Source: Gallalistipes aquisgranensis
GTDB lineage: Bacteria > Bacteroidota > Bacteroidia > Bacteroidales > Rikenellaceae
DNA length: 64,000 nt
NCBI RefSeq assembly: GCF_014982715.1
Contig: NZ_JADCJY010000001.1
Coordinates: 806,001-870,000 of the forward strand
Direction: 5' to 3'
Shown: piece after piece, positions 17,284 to 27,634 of the stretch
Position numbering within the stretch: position 1 is the first letter of the stretch
How the letters are laid out: the number at the start of each line of letters is the position of its first letter
The notes under the pieces: model-generated
Seen by the model: the letters and a program-made list of their open reading frames with translations, nothing else
What the model was told of the DNA's origin: nothing
Databases searched by the model: none
Position numbers and translations under genes: made by a program

Positions 17284-17598
17284 ATGGAAGAGATAAGAAT
17301 GGAATATTATCTGATAGTCAGTACGCTGATGCTGTTTATCGGAATCTATGGTTTCATCACGCGGCGCAACCTGCTGGCCGTGCTGATCTCGGTGGAGCTG
17401 ATGCTCAATTCGGTGGACATCAATTTCGCGGTGTTCAACCGCTATCTGTTTCCCGAGCATTTGGAGGGCCTGTTCTTCACCTTGTTCGCCATCGGTGTGT
17501 CTGCGGCGGAAACGGCGGTGGCCATCGCCATCATCATCAATATTTACCGCAACATCCGGAGCATCCAGACGCGGGAACTCAATACCATGAAACACTAA
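17284..17598 (+). CDS. nuoK: NADH-quinone oxidoreductase subunit K
   Basis: A 104-residue Mrp-like membrane subunit with three helices, part of the proton path. The membrane glutamates are visible in LISVELMLNSVDINF (helix 2) and VSAAETAVAIAIII (helix 3). The listed start (17284) is 4 bases after nuoJ. An in-frame ATG at 17302 (MEYYLIVSTLM) would give a protein closer to the family's usual N-terminus, and I cannot decide between them. Confidence 0.95.
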   Translation: MEEIRMEYYLIVSTLMLFIGIYGFITRRNLLAVLISVELMLNSVDINFAVFNRYLFPEHLEGLFFTLFAIGVSAAETAVAIAIIINIYRNIRSIQTRELNTMKH

Positions 17599-17619
17599 CG
17601 GTTAAAAACGGACAGAATT

Positions 17620-19527
17620 ATGGAATATACGCTTTTGATACTGCTCTTACCGCTGGTGACTTTCTTCGTACTGGGACTGGCGGGTACGCGGCTCAGACCC
17701 TGCACGGCAGGTCTGGTCGGAACCTTCTCGCTGGCCGTATCTGCCCTGCTGTCCTATGTGACGGCATGGGAATATTTTTCCGCTCCGCGGGTAGACGGGA
17801 TTTATCCTGCGGTCGTTCCCGTGAATTTCGAATGGCTTCAGTTCACCCGGAATTTACATATCGACCTCGGTATTCTGCTGGACCCGATTTCAGTGATGAT
17901 GCTGGTGGTTATCACCACCGTTTCGCTGATGGTGCATATTTACAGCATGGGATACATGAAGGGGGAGCGCGGATTTCAACGCTATTACGCTTTCCTTTCG
18001 CTGTTTTCTTTCTCGATGCTGGGGCTGGTCGTGGCGACCAATATTTTCCAGATGTATATTTTCTGGGAGTTGGTCGGTGTCTCCTCTTACCTGCTGATCG
18101 GGTTCTACTATACGAAACCCGAAGCGATCGCCGCATCCAAGAAGGCTTTTATCGTAACCCGGTTCGCCGATCTGGGATTTTTGATCGGCATTCTCGTGTT
18201 GTCGTTCTATACGAAGACTTTCAGTTTCGACCTGCTTACGTCGGGTGATTCGTCGATTTTCGCAGGAGCTGCCGGTACGACTTTCCTCGGCGCTTCCGTC
18301 ATCAGTTGGGCCATGGCACTGATTTTTATCGGCGGTGCCGGCAAGTCGGCCATGTTCCCGCTGCATATCTGGCTGCCGGATGCCATGGAGGGTCCGACGC
18401 CGGTGTCGGCCCTGATCCATGCCGCCACGATGGTGGTAGCCGGAGTCTATCTGGTGGCGCGTCTTTTCCCGGTTTACTATTTCGAGGCGCCGGACGTGTT
18501 GGTGGCCATCGCCGTAATCGGTGCGTTCACGTCGCTCTATGCGGCCGTAGTGGCTTGTGTGCAGACCGACATCAAACGGGTGCTGGCCTTCTCGACCATT
18601 TCGCAGATCGGCTTCATGATGGTGGCGCTCGGCGTGTCGGGTATGGAGGGACACGAGGGGCTCGGCTATATGGCTTCGATGTTCCACCTCTTCACCCATG
18701 CTATGTTCAAGGCGCTGCTGTTCCTCGGGGCGGGGGCCATTATCCATGCGGTGCACAGTAATGAAATGAACCGTATGGGCGGTTTGCGGAAGCAGTTGCC
18801 CGTAACGCACTTCACGTTTCTGATCGCCTGTCTGGCCATTGCGGGTATCCCTCCCTTCTCCGGATTTTTCAGCAAGGACGAGATTCTTTCGGCCGCATTC
18901 ATGTTCAGCCCGTGGATGGGGTGGACGATGAGCGTGATCGCAGGGCTCACCGCCTTCTATATGTTCCGGCTCTACTATAATATTTTCTGGGGCCGGCCGG
19001 CCGTGCACGAACATGCTCCGCATGAGGCTCCTGCCGATATGACCGTGCCGTTGGTCGTGTTGGCGGCGGTTACCTGTGTGGCGGGTTTCATTCCTTTCGG
19101 ACACTTCGTGACGGCCGACGGGCTGGTGTACGACATTCATCTGAACTGGACGGTGGCCGGTACGAGCATCGTGATCGCCTGTCTGGGCATCGCCGTCGCC
19201 ACCGTGCTCTACATGAAAGGGACGAATCCCGTGCCTGCACGGTTGGCTGAACGTTTCAAGGGATTCTATACGGCTGCCTATCACCGCTTCTATTTGGACG
19301 AGGTATGGATGTTCGTGACGAAGCGGATTATTTTCGGCTGTATTTCCCGGCCCCTGGCGTGGTTCGACCGTCATGTGATAGACGGTGCGATGAACGGTAT
19401 GGCGCTGGTGACGCAGAAGGTATCGTGGGCGATCCGCGGATTGCAGTCGGGTCAGGTTCAGCAGTATGCCTTCATTTTCCTGCTGGGTACGCTGATCGTC
19501 GTGCTGCTGTTGTTGCTGTATGTGTAA
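17620..19527 (+). CDS. nuoL: NADH-quinone oxidoreductase subunit L
   Basis: A 635-residue antiporter-like proton pump at the far end of the membrane arm. Identity is clear from YSMGYMKGERGFQRYYAFL near residue 110, FWELVGVSSYLLIGFYY (the helix 5 Glu) near 148, KSAMFPLHIWLPDAMEGPTPVSALIHAATMVVAGVYL (helix 7-8 Lys and His) near 240-275, FSTISQIGFMM near 325, and the long C-terminal lateral helix ending near the last membrane segment (FIFLLGTLIVVLLLLLYV). It starts 21 bases after nuoK. Confidence 0.97.
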   Translation: MEYTLLILLLPLVTFFVLGLAGTRLRPCTAGLVGTFSLAVSALLSYVTAWEYFSAPRVDGIYPAVVPVNFEWLQFTRNLHIDLGILLDPISVMMLVVITTVSLMVHIYSMGYMKGERGFQRYYAFLSLFSFSMLGLVVATNIFQMYIFWELVGVSSYLLIGFYYTKPEAIAASKKAFIVTRFADLGFLIGILVLSFYTKTFSFDLLTSGDSSIFAGAAGTTFLGASVISWAMALIFIGGAGKSAMFPLHIWLPDAMEGPTPVSALIHAATMVVAGVYLVARLFPVYYFEAPDVLVAIAVIGAFTSLYAAVVACVQTDIKRVLAFSTISQIGFMMVALGVSGMEGHEGLGYMASMFHLFTHAMFKALLFLGAGAIIHAVHSNEMNRMGGLRKQLPVTHFTFLIACLAIAGIPPFSGFFSKDEILSAAFMFSPWMGWTMSVIAGLTAFYMFRLYYNIFWGRPAVHEHAPHEAPADMTVPLVVLAAVTCVAGFIPFGHFVTADGLVYDIHLNWTVAGTSIVIACLGIAVATVLYMKGTNPVPARLAERFKGFYTAAYHRFYLDEVWMFVTKRIIFGCISRPLAWFDRHVIDGAMNGMALVTQKVSWAIRGLQSGQVQQYAFIFLLGTLIVVLLLLLYV

Positions 19528-19546
19528 AAAATAATAGTAATCGGAT

Positions 19547-21040
19547 ATGAATTTTCTGTCATTGTTTGTGCTCATTCCGCTGCTGATGATGCTGGGTTTG
19601 TGGGTGTCGGCGGATATGAAGCAGATTCGGGCCGTGATGGTGGCCGGGGCGGGATTGCTGCTCGCGCTGTCGCTGGGGCTGCTGGCCGCTTTCCTTTCGG
19701 AACGGGCCGCGGGTAATACGGCCGAAATGCTCTACATGGCCGATGTGATGTGGTTCGCCCCGCTCAATATCCACTATGCGGTGGGTGTGGACGGCATCTC
19801 CGTCGCCATGCTGTTGCTTTCGTCGGTCATCGTCTTTACGGGCGTATTCGCTTCGTGGAACATGAATCCCATGCCGAAAGAGTTTTTCCTCTGGTTCTGC
19901 CTGCTGTCGGTGGGGGTTTTCGGATTCTTTATCTCGATCGACCTCTTCACGATGTTCATGTTCTACGAAATAGCGCTGATCCCAATGTATCTGCTGATCG
20001 GCGTGTGGGGGACCGGACGCAAGGAGTATTCGGCCATGAAGCTGACTCTGATGCTGATGGGGGGATCGGCCCTGTTGCTGGTCGGTATACTCGGAATCTA
20101 TTTCCATTCGGCGCCGGAAGGCGGGACCTATACGATGAATATTCTGGAAATCGCCGAAGGCCAGATGCCTATGGGGGCCCAGAGGCTCTTCTTTCCCCTC
20201 ACGTTCGTCGGGTTCGGCGTGTTGGGAGCGCTTTTCCCGTTCCATACCTGGTCGCCCGACGGCCACGCTTCGGCGCCCACTTCCGTGTCGATGCTTCATG
20301 CCGGCGTGCTGATGAAACTGGGCGGCTACGGCTGTTTCCGGGTGGCGATTTTCCTGATGCCCGAAGCGGCCCACGAACTGTCGTGGATATTCATTATCCT
20401 GACCGGTATCAGTGTGGTGTACGGAGCTTTTTCGGCCTGTGTGCAGACCGACCTCAAGTATATCAACGCCTACTCGTCGGTGAGCCATTGCGGTCTGGTG
20501 CTCTTCGCCATTCTGATGCTCAATCAGACGGCCATGACGGGGGCCGTGCTTCAGATGCTCTCGCACGGATTGATGACGGCGCTTTTCTTTGCGCTGATCG
20601 GTATGATCTACGGCCGGACGCACACGCGTGACATCCGGGAGATGAGCGGACTGATGAAGGTGATGCCATTCCTGAGCGTCTGCTACGTGATCGCCGGTCT
20701 GGCATCGCTGGGACTGCCCGGTCTGAGCGGTTTCGTGGCAGAGATGACCGTATTTGTGGGTGCTTTCCAGGATGCGGATACATTCCACCGGGTATTTACT
20801 GTGATCGCCTGCACGTCGATCGTGATCACGGCGGTCTATATCCTGAGGGTTGTCGGTAAACTGCTGTACGGCACGGTGGTCAATAAGGACCATCTGGCGC
20901 TCACCGATGCCGCGTGGTACGAACGGCTTTCCGTGATTACGCTGATCGTCTGCATCGCCGTGATCGGTATGGCTCCCCTGTGGATTTCCGATATGATCCA
21001 CGGAAGCCTGGGGCCCATTGTCGAACAATTAACCAAATAG
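19547..21040 (+). CDS. nuoM: NADH-quinone oxidoreductase subunit M
   Basis: A 497-residue antiporter-like proton pump of complex I with about 14 helices. The helix-5 Glu lies in [20 protein letters not shown] near residue 140. The central [32 protein letters not shown] near residues 225-258 is the NuoM form of the proton-antiporter motif. [10 protein letters not shown] follows near 310. It lies 19 bases after nuoL and 7 before nuoN. Confidence 0.97.
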   Translation: MNFLSLFVLIPLLMMLGLWVSADMKQIRAVMVAGAGLLLALSLGLLAAFLSERAAGNTAEMLYMADVMWFAPLNIHYAVGVDGISVAMLLLSSVIVFTGVFASWNMNPMPKEFFLWFCLLSVGVFGFFISIDLFTMFMFYEIALIPMYLLIGVWGTGRKEYSAMKLTLMLMGGSALLLVGILGIYFHSAPEGGTYTMNILEIAEGQMPMGAQRLFFPLTFVGFGVLGALFPFHTWSPDGHASAPTSVSMLHAGVLMKLGGYGCFRVAIFLMPEAAHELSWIFIILTGISVVYGAFSACVQTDLKYINAYSSVSHCGLVLFAILMLNQTAMTGAVLQMLSHGLMTALFFALIGMIYGRTHTRDIREMSGLMKVMPFLSVCYVIAGLASLGLPGLSGFVAEMTVFVGAFQDADTFHRVFTVIACTSIVITAVYILRVVGKLLYGTVVNKDHLALTDAAWYERLSVITLIVCIAVIGMAPLWISDMIHGSLGPIVEQLTK

Positions 21041-21047
21041 GAGAACG

Positions 21048-22469
21048 ATGGACTATTCGAATTTCTTATATATGCGGGAGGAACTTTCCCTGGTCGCCGT
21101 AATGGTGATTCTCCTGCTGTACGATCTGTTCGCTCCGGCCCGCAGCCAGCGGCGGTTCCAGTTGGTGGCCTGCCTCTTGTTCGGGGTGCATACGGTGTTG
21201 AATCTCTTTCCGCAGGAGGAGGCGACGGCTTTCGGAGGTATGTATGTCTACCGGCCGATGCTGACCGTTTTGAAAAGCATTCTCAACGTGGGGGTGTTGA
21301 TCGTTTTCCTTCAGGCGCACGCATGGCTCGAAAGCGAAAAGGCGGTGATTCGCCGCGGGGAGTTTTACTTCCTGACGCTCTCCACGCTGTTGGGTATGTA
21401 TTTCATGATGTCGGCCGGCGATTTCCTGCTCTTCTTCATCGGGCTGGAAACCGCGTCGATTCCGATGGCTACGCTCGTGGCATTCGATAAATACAAACGT
21501 AAATCGGCCGAGGCCGGTGCCAAGTATATCCTGTCGGCGGTCTTCGCGTCGGCCCTGTCGCTTTACGGTATTTCGCTGATTTACGGGACGACCGGAAGCC
21601 TCTATTTCGACGAAGTGGCGGCGAATATTACGGGCAGCCCCCTGCAGATCATGGCTTTCGTCTTCTTCATCGTGGGGATGTGTTTCAAGATTTCGCTCGT
21701 GCCTTTCCATCTGTGGACGGCCGACGTGTACGAAGGGGCTCCGACCAGTGTGACCTCCTATCTTTCGGTCATTTCGAAGGGTTCGGCCGTGTTCGTGCTG
21801 ATGGTCATTCTGATGAAGGTGTTCGGAAATATCCTGACCGAGTGGAGGGGGATGCTCTACGGTGTGATCGTACTGACGATCACGGTGGCCAACGTGTTCG
21901 CTATCCGGCAGAAGAACCTCAAGCGCTTTCTCGCTTTTTCCTCCATTTCACAGGCGGGTTATCTCATGTTGGGCGTCATCAGTGCCAATGCGCTGGGAAT
22001 GACTTCGCTGGTGTACTATGTGCTGGTATATATGGTCTCCAACCTCGGCGCTTTCGGCGTGATCTCCGTCATCGAACAGAAGACGGGCAAGGTCACCATG
22101 GACGATTACGACGGCCTTTACAGGACGCATCCCTATTTGAGTGTCGTCATGACCCTGTCGCTTTTCTCTTTGGCAGGAATTCCTCCTTTCGCGGGTTTTT
22201 TCAGCAAGTTCTTCATCTTTGCTGCTGCGGCCGGCGAAGGATATTATATTCTGGTGTTGATCGCCCTGCTCAATACGATCATATCCCTCTACTACTATCT
22301 GCTGGTGGTCAAGGCCATGTTCATCAATCCGTCGGAGAGCCCGATCGCACCGTTCCGGTCGGACAACTATACGCGGGTGAGCCTCGTGGCCTGCTGTGCC
22401 GGGATTATCCTGCTGGGTATTCTGAGTGTCGTATATCAGCAGATTTCGTCTTTCAGCTTCGGTATGTGA
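21048..22469 (+). CDS. nuoN: NADH-quinone oxidoreductase subunit N
   Basis: A 473-residue antiporter-like subunit and last gene of the operon. Family marks are [46 protein letters not shown] near residues 125-170 (helix-5 Glu), [36 protein letters not shown] near 210-245, and [16 protein letters not shown] near 295. The gene is followed 13 bases later by a strong perfect hairpin that should end the nuo transcript. Confidence 0.97.
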   Translation: MDYSNFLYMREELSLVAVMVILLLYDLFAPARSQRRFQLVACLLFGVHTVLNLFPQEEATAFGGMYVYRPMLTVLKSILNVGVLIVFLQAHAWLESEKAVIRRGEFYFLTLSTLLGMYFMMSAGDFLLFFIGLETASIPMATLVAFDKYKRKSAEAGAKYILSAVFASALSLYGISLIYGTTGSLYFDEVAANITGSPLQIMAFVFFIVGMCFKISLVPFHLWTADVYEGAPTSVTSYLSVISKGSAVFVLMVILMKVFGNILTEWRGMLYGVIVLTITVANVFAIRQKNLKRFLAFSSISQAGYLMLGVISANALGMTSLVYYVLVYMVSNLGAFGVISVIEQKTGKVTMDDYDGLYRTHPYLSVVMTLSLFSLAGIPPFAGFFSKFFIFAAAAGEGYYILVLIALLNTIISLYYYLLVVKAMFINPSESPIAPFRSDNYTRVSLVACCAGIILLGILSVVYQQISSFSFGM

Positions 22470-22482
22470 CGAGATGTGATTC

Positions 22483-22526
22483 TTCCATAATAAAAGGGCT
22501 TCGGAAGAAGCCCTTTTATTATGGAA
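22483..22526. terminator. Bidirectional terminator between nuoN and panB
   Basis: A perfect 20-bp inverted repeat (22483-22502 with 22507-22526) closes on a GGAA tetraloop. AAAAGGGCTTC and GAAGCCCTTTT put T-runs on both strands, so it can end both the nuo transcript and the convergent panB transcript. Confidence 0.85.
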
Positions 22527-22572
22527 TATGTTCAGGTACAAGGGGATTCAGTTCAGCCTCCTCCTTTCCCGA

Positions 22573-23388
22573 TCAGTACTGTTCTTTTTCGTTGGGGAAG
22601 TCGCCGCTTTTCACATCGGCGATGTAACGGGTGAAGGCATCCGACATGATCCCGTGCAGGTCCGCGTAACGGCGCAGGAAACGGGGGGAGAATTCGTTGG
22701 TGATGCCCAGCATGTCGTGGACGACTAGTACCTGGCCGTCCACACCCGGACCGGCTCCGATGCCGATAATGGGAATATGCAGTTCCGATGCTACGCGCCG
22801 TCCCAGTTCCGCCGGTATTTTTTCCAGTACGATGCCGAAACATCCGGCCTCTTCCAGTAGGTGGGCGTCGCGGACCAGCTTGTCCGCTTCCGCTTTCTCT
22901 TTGGCCCGTACGGAATAGGTGCCGTATTTGTGAATCGACTGGGGCGTGAGGCCCAAATGTCCCATGATGGGAATGCCGGCGCTGAGAATACGCTGGACGG
23001 ATTCGAGAATCTCTTCGCCCCCCTCCATTTTTACGGCGTCGGCTTCGGTCTCCTTCATGATCCGGATGGCCGAGGCGAGCGCCTCTTTCGAGTTGCCCTG
23101 GTAGGTGCCGAAAGGAAGATCGACCACGATCAGTGCCCGGGAGACGGCACGGGTGACCGAACGGGCGTGGTAAATCATCTGGTCGAGGGTGATGGGCACC
23201 GTAGTCTCGTGGCCTGCCATGACGTTGGCGGCGGAGTCTCCCACCAGAATCACGTCGATTCCGGCCTCGTCCAGAATACGGGCCATCGAATAGTCGTAGG
23301 CGGTGAGCATGGATATTTTTTCGCCGCGTTGTTTCATCTCCGAGAGACGATAGGTCGTAACGGCCCGGACATTGCCTTGTGTTGACAT
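22573..23388 (-). CDS. panB: 3-methyl-2-oxobutanoate hydroxymethyltransferase
   Basis: A 271-residue first enzyme of pantothenate (coenzyme A) synthesis, transferring a hydroxymethyl group from methylene-tetrahydrofolate to 2-oxoisovalerate. Diagnostic stretches are [33 protein letters not shown] (metal-binding VGDS), [26 protein letters not shown], and VLEKIPAEL with the catalytic Glu, then [15 protein letters not shown] place the start at 23388 (MSTQGNVRA) because the -7 box (23419-23426) overlaps the upstream in-frame ATG at 23421. It is a single-gene unit; panC is not in the window. Confidence 0.95.
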   Translation of the reverse strand: MSTQGNVRAVTTYRLSEMKQRGEKISMLTAYDYSMARILDEAGIDVILVGDSAANVMAGHETTVPITLDQMIYHARSVTRAVSRALIVVDLPFGTYQGNSKEALASAIRIMKETEADAVKMEGGEEILESVQRILSAGIPIMGHLGLTPQSIHKYGTYSVRAKEKAEADKLVRDAHLLEEAGCFGIVLEKIPAELGRRVASELHIPIIGIGAGPGVDGQVLVVHDMLGITNEFSPRFLRRYADLHGIMSDAFTRYIADVKSGDFPNEKEQY

Positions 23389-23418
23389 AACGTTTTCGTT
23401 TGATTGGGTTTGATCCGG

Positions 23419-23449
23419 CAAAGGTATAAGAGATTTCGGATTAAGCCAA
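23419..23449 (-). promoter_or_regulatory. Promoter of panB
   Basis: On the minus strand TTGG (23446-23449), a 19-base spacer and TACCTTTG (23419-23426) make a complete Bacteroidota promoter. The expected transcript start is near 23412, which rules out the longer panB start at 23421. Confidence 0.75.
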
Positions 23450-23451
23450 TT

Positions 23452-24006
23452 TTATTTCCCGATATTCAGTCCGGCCTGTAACAGCGGGTCGGAGAAAAAC
23501 TGCCAGAGTACTACCCCGGCCGAGACGGAGACGTTGAGCGAATGTTTCGTGCCGGCCTGCGGGATTTCCAGCCCGAAATCGCATCGGTCGGCTACCTCTT
23601 GCGCCACGCCGAACACTTCGTTGCCGAATACAAGGGCGTACTTCATGCCTGGTTCGGCCCGGAATTTGTCGAGCATGACCGCTCCTTCCACCTGCTCCAC
23701 GGCTCCGATGCGGTAACCCTCGTTCCGGAGTCGCTCCACAGCCTCGGACGTTGTCGGGAAGTAACTCCATGGCACCGTGTTTTCCGCTCCGAGTGCCGTC
23801 TTGTGTATTTCTTTGGACGGGGGCGTGGCCGTGATGCCGCACAGTACGATACGCTCTGCGGCGAATGCGTCGCAGGTGCGGAAAAAAGAGCCTACATTGT
23901 TCAGACTCCGGATGTTGTCCAGTACGACGGTGACGGGCAGTTTGGGCATGCGGGCGAACTCTTCGGGTGAGGGCCGTCCCAGCGCCTCGTTGGAAATCTT
24001 CTGCAT
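23452..24006 (-). CDS. SpoU/TrmH-family RNA 2'-O-methyltransferase
   Basis: A 184-residue SPOUT-class methyltransferase that should methylate a ribose 2'-OH in tRNA or rRNA using S-adenosylmethionine. The three SpoU motifs are visible: motif 1 LDNIRSLNNVGSFFRTCDAF near residue 35, motif 2 ALVFGNEVFGV near 125 and motif 3 IPQAGTKHSLNVSVSAGVVLW near 155. Length matches the short TrmL/TrmH-like members without an N-terminal L30e domain; the target nucleotide is unknown. The start at 24006 (MQKISNEAL) is preferred over 24057 because the -7 box lies at 24044-24051. The promoter sits inside a striking palindrome. Confidence 0.9.
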   Translation of the reverse strand: MQKISNEALGRPSPEEFARMPKLPVTVVLDNIRSLNNVGSFFRTCDAFAAERIVLCGITATPPSKEIHKTALGAENTVPWSYFPTTSEAVERLRNEGYRIGAVEQVEGAVMLDKFRAEPGMKYALVFGNEVFGVAQEVADRCDFGLEIPQAGTKHSLNVSVSAGVVLWQFFSDPLLQAGLNIGK

Positions 24007-24031
24007 GACGGATCGAAGGTCGTTTTGTTGA

Positions 24032-24063
24032 TAAATTTTTGCGCAAATGTAGCGCAAAATTTA
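24032..24063 (-). promoter_or_regulatory. Operator-like palindrome around the -7 box of the SpoU methyltransferase gene
   Basis: TAAATTTTTGCGC (24032-24044) and GCGCAAAATTTA (24052-24063) are inverted arms differing only by one extra T. The 7-base spacer with the last C of the left arm reads, on the minus strand, TACATTTG (24044-24051), the -7 box. A protein binding both arms would block this promoter directly. Confidence 0.5.
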
Positions 24064-24073
24064 GATAAAATGG

Positions 24074-24081
24074 TAACTTTG
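24074..24081 (+). promoter_or_regulatory. -7 box of the pyrophosphatase gene
   Basis: TAACTTTG matches the Bacteroidota -7 consensus. It leaves a leader of about 85 bases before the ATG at 24173. No clear -33 element is seen; the region upstream is the palindrome of the divergent gene. Confidence 0.55.
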
Positions 24082-24172
24082 ACCAATTTCGTTTTTTTGA
24101 AAAACGGAATCCGCCCGACAATGAGAACCTGAAAGAAAAACTGAAATTCACTAACTAAAACAACTATTGATT

Positions 24173-26389
24173 ATGGGTCAAATTCCTGCAATTTTCTGGC
24201 TGGTGCCTGCCGCCTCCCTGATCGCTCTGGGATTCGCCCTCTACTTTTTTCTTCGGATGAAAAAGGAGAGTGAGGGTACGGAGCGGATGAAGGAGATCGC
24301 GGCCTATGTGCGCCGGGGTGCGATGGCTTACCTGAAACAACAGTACAAGGTGGTGTTCATCGTCTTTATCGTGCTTTGTCTCTTTTTCGCGTTTCTCGCC
24401 TATGGACTGGGCGTGCAGAACCCGTGGGTGCCGTTCGCCTTCCTGACGGGAGGTTTCTTCTCGGCGCTGGCCGGATTCTTCGGTATGAAGACGGCCACCT
24501 ATGCTTCGGCCCGTACGGCTCATGCGGCAAGCAAGTCGCTGAACCAGGGTTTGAAAGTGGCTTTCCGCAGCGGTGCCGTGATGGGGCTTGTGGTCGTGGG
24601 GCTCGGGCTGCTCGACATTTCGCTCTGGTATCTGGTGCTCGATCATTTTGTGGATGCCACCGGGTCCCAGAAACTGGTGGTGATTACTACCACGATGCTG
24701 ACTTTCGGTATGGGAGCCTCGACGCAGGCGCTGTTTGCCCGTGTGGGCGGCGGTATCTATACGAAGGCTGCCGACGTGGGTGCCGATCTCGTGGGCAAGG
24801 TGGAGGCCGGGATTCCGGAGGATGACCCTCGCAATCCGGCGACCATCGCCGATAACGTGGGCGACAATGTGGGAGACGTGGCCGGAATGGGGGCCGACCT
24901 GTACGAAAGCTATTGCGGTTCGATTTTGGCGACGGCCGCGCTGGGTGCGGCCGCCTTCGTGACCGCAGGTGGCGAGTTGCAGATGAAAGCCGTGCTGGCT
25001 CCGATGCTGATCGCCGCTGTGGGTATCCTCCTTTCGATTATCGGAATTTTCCTTGTGAGGACGAAGGAGAACGCTACGATGAAACAGTTGCTCGGGGCGC
25101 TCGGCCTGGGTGTGAATACGAGTTCGGTGCTGATCGCGATCGCCACTTTCGGCATCCTGTATGCCTTGCAGATTCCCAACTGGGGCTGGATATCGTGCTC
25201 GGTGGTCGTTGGGCTGGTAGCCGGTATCATCATCGGCCAGTCGACGGAGTACTACACCTCGCAGTCCTATAAGCCGACCCGGAAAGTAGCCGAGAGTTCC
25301 GAGACGGGGCCCGCCACCGTTATCATTTCGGGTATCGGGCTGGGAATGATCTCGACGGCTATTCCGGTCATCACGATCGGGGTTGCCATCATTCTTTCCT
25401 ATCTGTGCGCCATTCGGTTCGATGTGGCCAACATGATTTCCGCATCCAACCTGGGTCTCGGCCTCTACGGAATCGGGATCGCCGCCGTGGGCATGCTTTC
25501 CACGCTGGGTATCACTCTGGCTACGGACGCCTATGGACCGATCGCCGACAATGCCGGCGGCAATGCCGAGATGAGCGGGCTGGGCGAGGAGGTCCGCAAA
25601 CGTACCGATGCGCTCGATGCGCTGGGCAATACGACGGCCGCTACTGGCAAGGGTTTTGCCATCGGTTCGGCCGCCTTGACGGCGCTGGCCCTGTTGGCCT
25701 CCTATATCGAAGAGATCAAGATCGGTCTGCTGCATATCGGCCAGGAAGTACTGACTTTTGCGGACGGAGCGACGAAAGCCGTCGCCGACTGCAACATCAT
25801 CGACTTCATGGAGTATTACCAGATTTCGCTCATCAATCCCAAGGTGCTGATCGGCGTCTTCGTGGGGTCGATGATGGCGTTCCTGTTTTGCGGTCTTACG
25901 ATGAATGCCGTGGGACGTGCTGCCCAGAAGATGGTGGCCGAGGTGCGCCGCCAGTTCCGCGAGATCAAGGGAATTCTGGAGGGTAAGGCTACGCCTGACT
26001 ATGCCCGTTGCGTGGAGATTTCGACCAAGGGGGCCCAGCACGAAATGCTGGTTCCCTCGATTCTGGCTATCCTGGCTCCCGTGGTGACGGGGCTCGTGTT
26101 CGGTGTGGCCGGAGTGATGGGACTGTTGGTCGGCGGCTTGGGTGCCGGATTCGTGCTGGCCGTTTTTATGGCCAATTCGGGTGGCGCCTGGGATAATGCC
26201 AAGAAGTATATCGAAGAGGGTAATCTGGGCGGCAAGGGATCGGCCAACCATAAGGCGACCGTAGTGGGCGATACCGTGGGAGACCCGTTCAAGGATACGT
26301 CGGGCCCTTCGCTCAACATCCTGATCAAACTGATGAGCATGGTAGCCATCGTGATGGCCGGGTTGACCGTGGCGTTCAGCCTTTTCTGA
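24173..26389 (+). CDS. hppA: K+-dependent membrane-bound inorganic pyrophosphatase
   Basis: A 738-residue integral membrane protein with about 16 helices that couples pyrophosphate hydrolysis to pumping of Na+ or H+. The catalytic loops hold [35 protein letters not shown] near residues 201-240 and a late [19 protein letters not shown] near 700. The sequence [15 protein letters not shown] near 485 has Ala and Gly where K+-independent enzymes carry Lys and Thr, which marks the K+-dependent branch; many of those pump Na+. I chose the ATG at 24173 over the TTG two codons upstream. It is followed by a strong terminator. Confidence 0.95.
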   Translation: MGQIPAIFWLVPAASLIALGFALYFFLRMKKESEGTERMKEIAAYVRRGAMAYLKQQYKVVFIVFIVLCLFFAFLAYGLGVQNPWVPFAFLTGGFFSALAGFFGMKTATYASARTAHAASKSLNQGLKVAFRSGAVMGLVVVGLGLLDISLWYLVLDHFVDATGSQKLVVITTTMLTFGMGASTQALFARVGGGIYTKAADVGADLVGKVEAGIPEDDPRNPATIADNVGDNVGDVAGMGADLYESYCGSILATAALGAAAFVTAGGELQMKAVLAPMLIAAVGILLSIIGIFLVRTKENATMKQLLGALGLGVNTSSVLIAIATFGILYALQIPNWGWISCSVVVGLVAGIIIGQSTEYYTSQSYKPTRKVAESSETGPATVIISGIGLGMISTAIPVITIGVAIILSYLCAIRFDVANMISASNLGLGLYGIGIAAVGMLSTLGITLATDAYGPIADNAGGNAEMSGLGEEVRKRTDALDALGNTTAATGKGFAIGSAALTALALLASYIEEIKIGLLHIGQEVLTFADGATKAVADCNIIDFMEYYQISLINPKVLIGVFVGSMMAFLFCGLTMNAVGRAAQKMVAEVRRQFREIKGILEGKATPDYARCVEISTKGAQHEMLVPSILAILAPVVTGLVFGVAGVMGLLVGGLGAGFVLAVFMANSGGAWDNAKKYIEEGNLGGKGSANHKATVVGDTVGDPFKDTSGPSLNILIKLMSMVAIVMAGLTVAFSLF

Positions 26390-26410
26390 CGGAGGCACCC
26401 GAGACGAATG

Positions 26411-26444
26411 AGCGGAACGACCGGAAGGTTGTTCCGCTTTTTTT
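26411..26444 (+). terminator. Intrinsic terminator after hppA
   Basis: AGCGGAACGACC (26411-26422) pairs with GGTTGTTCCGCT (26427-26438), with one G-T pair, closing on a GGAA tetraloop. Seven T (26438-26444) follow. The T-run abuts the -33 element of the next gene. Confidence 0.85.
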
Positions 26445-26474
26445 GCTTTATTATCCGATATATTTGTACCTTTG
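26441..26474 (+). promoter_or_regulatory. Promoter of the outer-envelope protein gene
   Basis: TTTTG (26441-26445), a 21-base spacer and TACCTTTG (26467-26474) fit the Bacteroidota consensus. The -33 element is inside the T-run of the hppA terminator, so the two signals share bases. Confidence 0.65.
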
Positions 26475-26506
26475 CCGACATGAATTCAGGAGCTAAATCT
26501 ATCGAC

Positions 26507-27556
26507 ATGAAAACTGTATCCATAGTGATATTTTGTACGCTGGCCCTTTTCGTTTTCACCGATGCGTCCGCCCAGCGGTTTCTGTGGAATGCCCGTTTCG
26601 ACAGCCAGTTCGACAACCGGGAATACAAGAGCGAGATAAACTGGCCGCAGACGCTGTTCGGGGCCCGGCTGACGCCCGAGATCGGTATCGGCTGGGGAAA
26701 CGGAAACGGAATGATGATCGGGGTCGATCTGATGGCCGATTTCGGAGCTAAAACCTTCAACACCGATCCCGAACTGTTGTTTTACTACCAGTACGATTCG
26801 AAGAGGTTCAAGGCCTATGCTGGCGTTTTTCCCCGCCATAAATTGATGGGAGGGTATTCGAATGCCTTTTTCAGCGATTCGGTGAGGTTTTACGATGCCA
26901 ATCTCGACGGATTGCTCCTGCAGTATGTTGGCGGCCGGGGATATGTGGAGGTGGCGTGCGACTGGAACAGCATGCTTTCGCAGACTACGCGCGAAAAGTT
27001 CATGCTTTTCTCTTCGGGAAGGGTGAACACCCCTGTGTTTTACGCCGGTTACAACGTGTCGATGTATCACCATGCGGGAACGGTCGATGAAGACGGTGTG
27101 GTGGATAACGTATTGCTCAATCCCTATATCGGCGTGGATCTGACGCGGAAACTGCCGCTCGATTCACTCTACCTCCAGGCCGGGTGGATGCAGGCATTTC
27201 AGAACGACCGGAAATACGTGGGCGAATATGTCTCGCCCCACGGAGTGCAGATCGAACTGAGGGTCGAGAAGTGGAAATTCGGTGTTTTCAATACGGCCTA
27301 TATCGGCAAGAATCTGATGCCGTATTACGATGCGCCTTATTTCGATTACGGGCACGGCCTCTATTTCGGGGAGCCGTTCTACCGCACCAATTCCAATATT
27401 TACGATCGTCTGGAACTTTACTGGCATCCGATCCGCAAGGAGAGCATGAATCTCCGGGTGGCCTCGATCCACCATTATGACGGTAAAAAATGGGGCTGGC
27501 AGCAGATGGTTACCTTTTGGGTCAATATCAACGAAAAAATGTTCCGTAAGAGATAA
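26507..27556 (+). CDS. Secreted outer-envelope protein of unknown function
   Basis: A 349-residue exported protein. The signal peptide ([22 protein letters not shown]) is cut near residue 23. The mature part alternates aromatic and polar residues in short beta-strand-like runs ([33 protein letters not shown]) and ends in a strand-like [12 protein letters not shown], suggesting an outer-membrane beta-barrel of about 12-16 strands. I do not recognise a named family. The start at 26507 gives the best signal peptide; an ATG at 26480 is also in frame but would begin at or beside the transcript start. Its own promoter and the hairpin downstream make it a single-gene unit. Confidence 0.75.
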   Translation: MKTVSIVIFCTLALFVFTDASAQRFLWNARFDSQFDNREYKSEINWPQTLFGARLTPEIGIGWGNGNGMMIGVDLMADFGAKTFNTDPELLFYYQYDSKRFKAYAGVFPRHKLMGGYSNAFFSDSVRFYDANLDGLLLQYVGGRGYVEVACDWNSMLSQTTREKFMLFSSGRVNTPVFYAGYNVSMYHHAGTVDEDGVVDNVLLNPYIGVDLTRKLPLDSLYLQAGWMQAFQNDRKYVGEYVSPHGVQIELRVEKWKFGVFNTAYIGKNLMPYYDAPYFDYGHGLYFGEPFYRTNSNIYDRLELYWHPIRKESMNLRVASIHHYDGKKWGWQQMVTFWVNINEKMFRKR

Positions 27557-27583
27557 TCGGAGGAATGGAGCCCGATGGTCTGC

Positions 27584-27620
27584 AAAGAAAAAGTCGCCCT
27601 GTCTGGGCGACTTTTTCTTT
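27584..27620. terminator. Bidirectional terminator, convergent genes
   Basis: A perfect 16-bp inverted repeat (27584-27599 with 27605-27620) holds AAAGAAAAAG and CTTTTTCTTT at its ends and a 5-base loop. It lies between the convergent outer-envelope and decarboxylase genes and can serve both. Confidence 0.85.
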
Positions 27621-27634
27621 GTTCCGTTAATGTG

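Noticed and set aside
17890-19575. 561-codon minus-strand frame opposite nuoL
   Set aside because: Very rich in His, Gln and Arg, as antisense translations of membrane proteins usually are, with no motif; nuoL is certain.
24164-26398. 744-codon minus-strand frame opposite hppA
   Set aside because: Antisense shadow of a strongly conserved pyrophosphatase gene.
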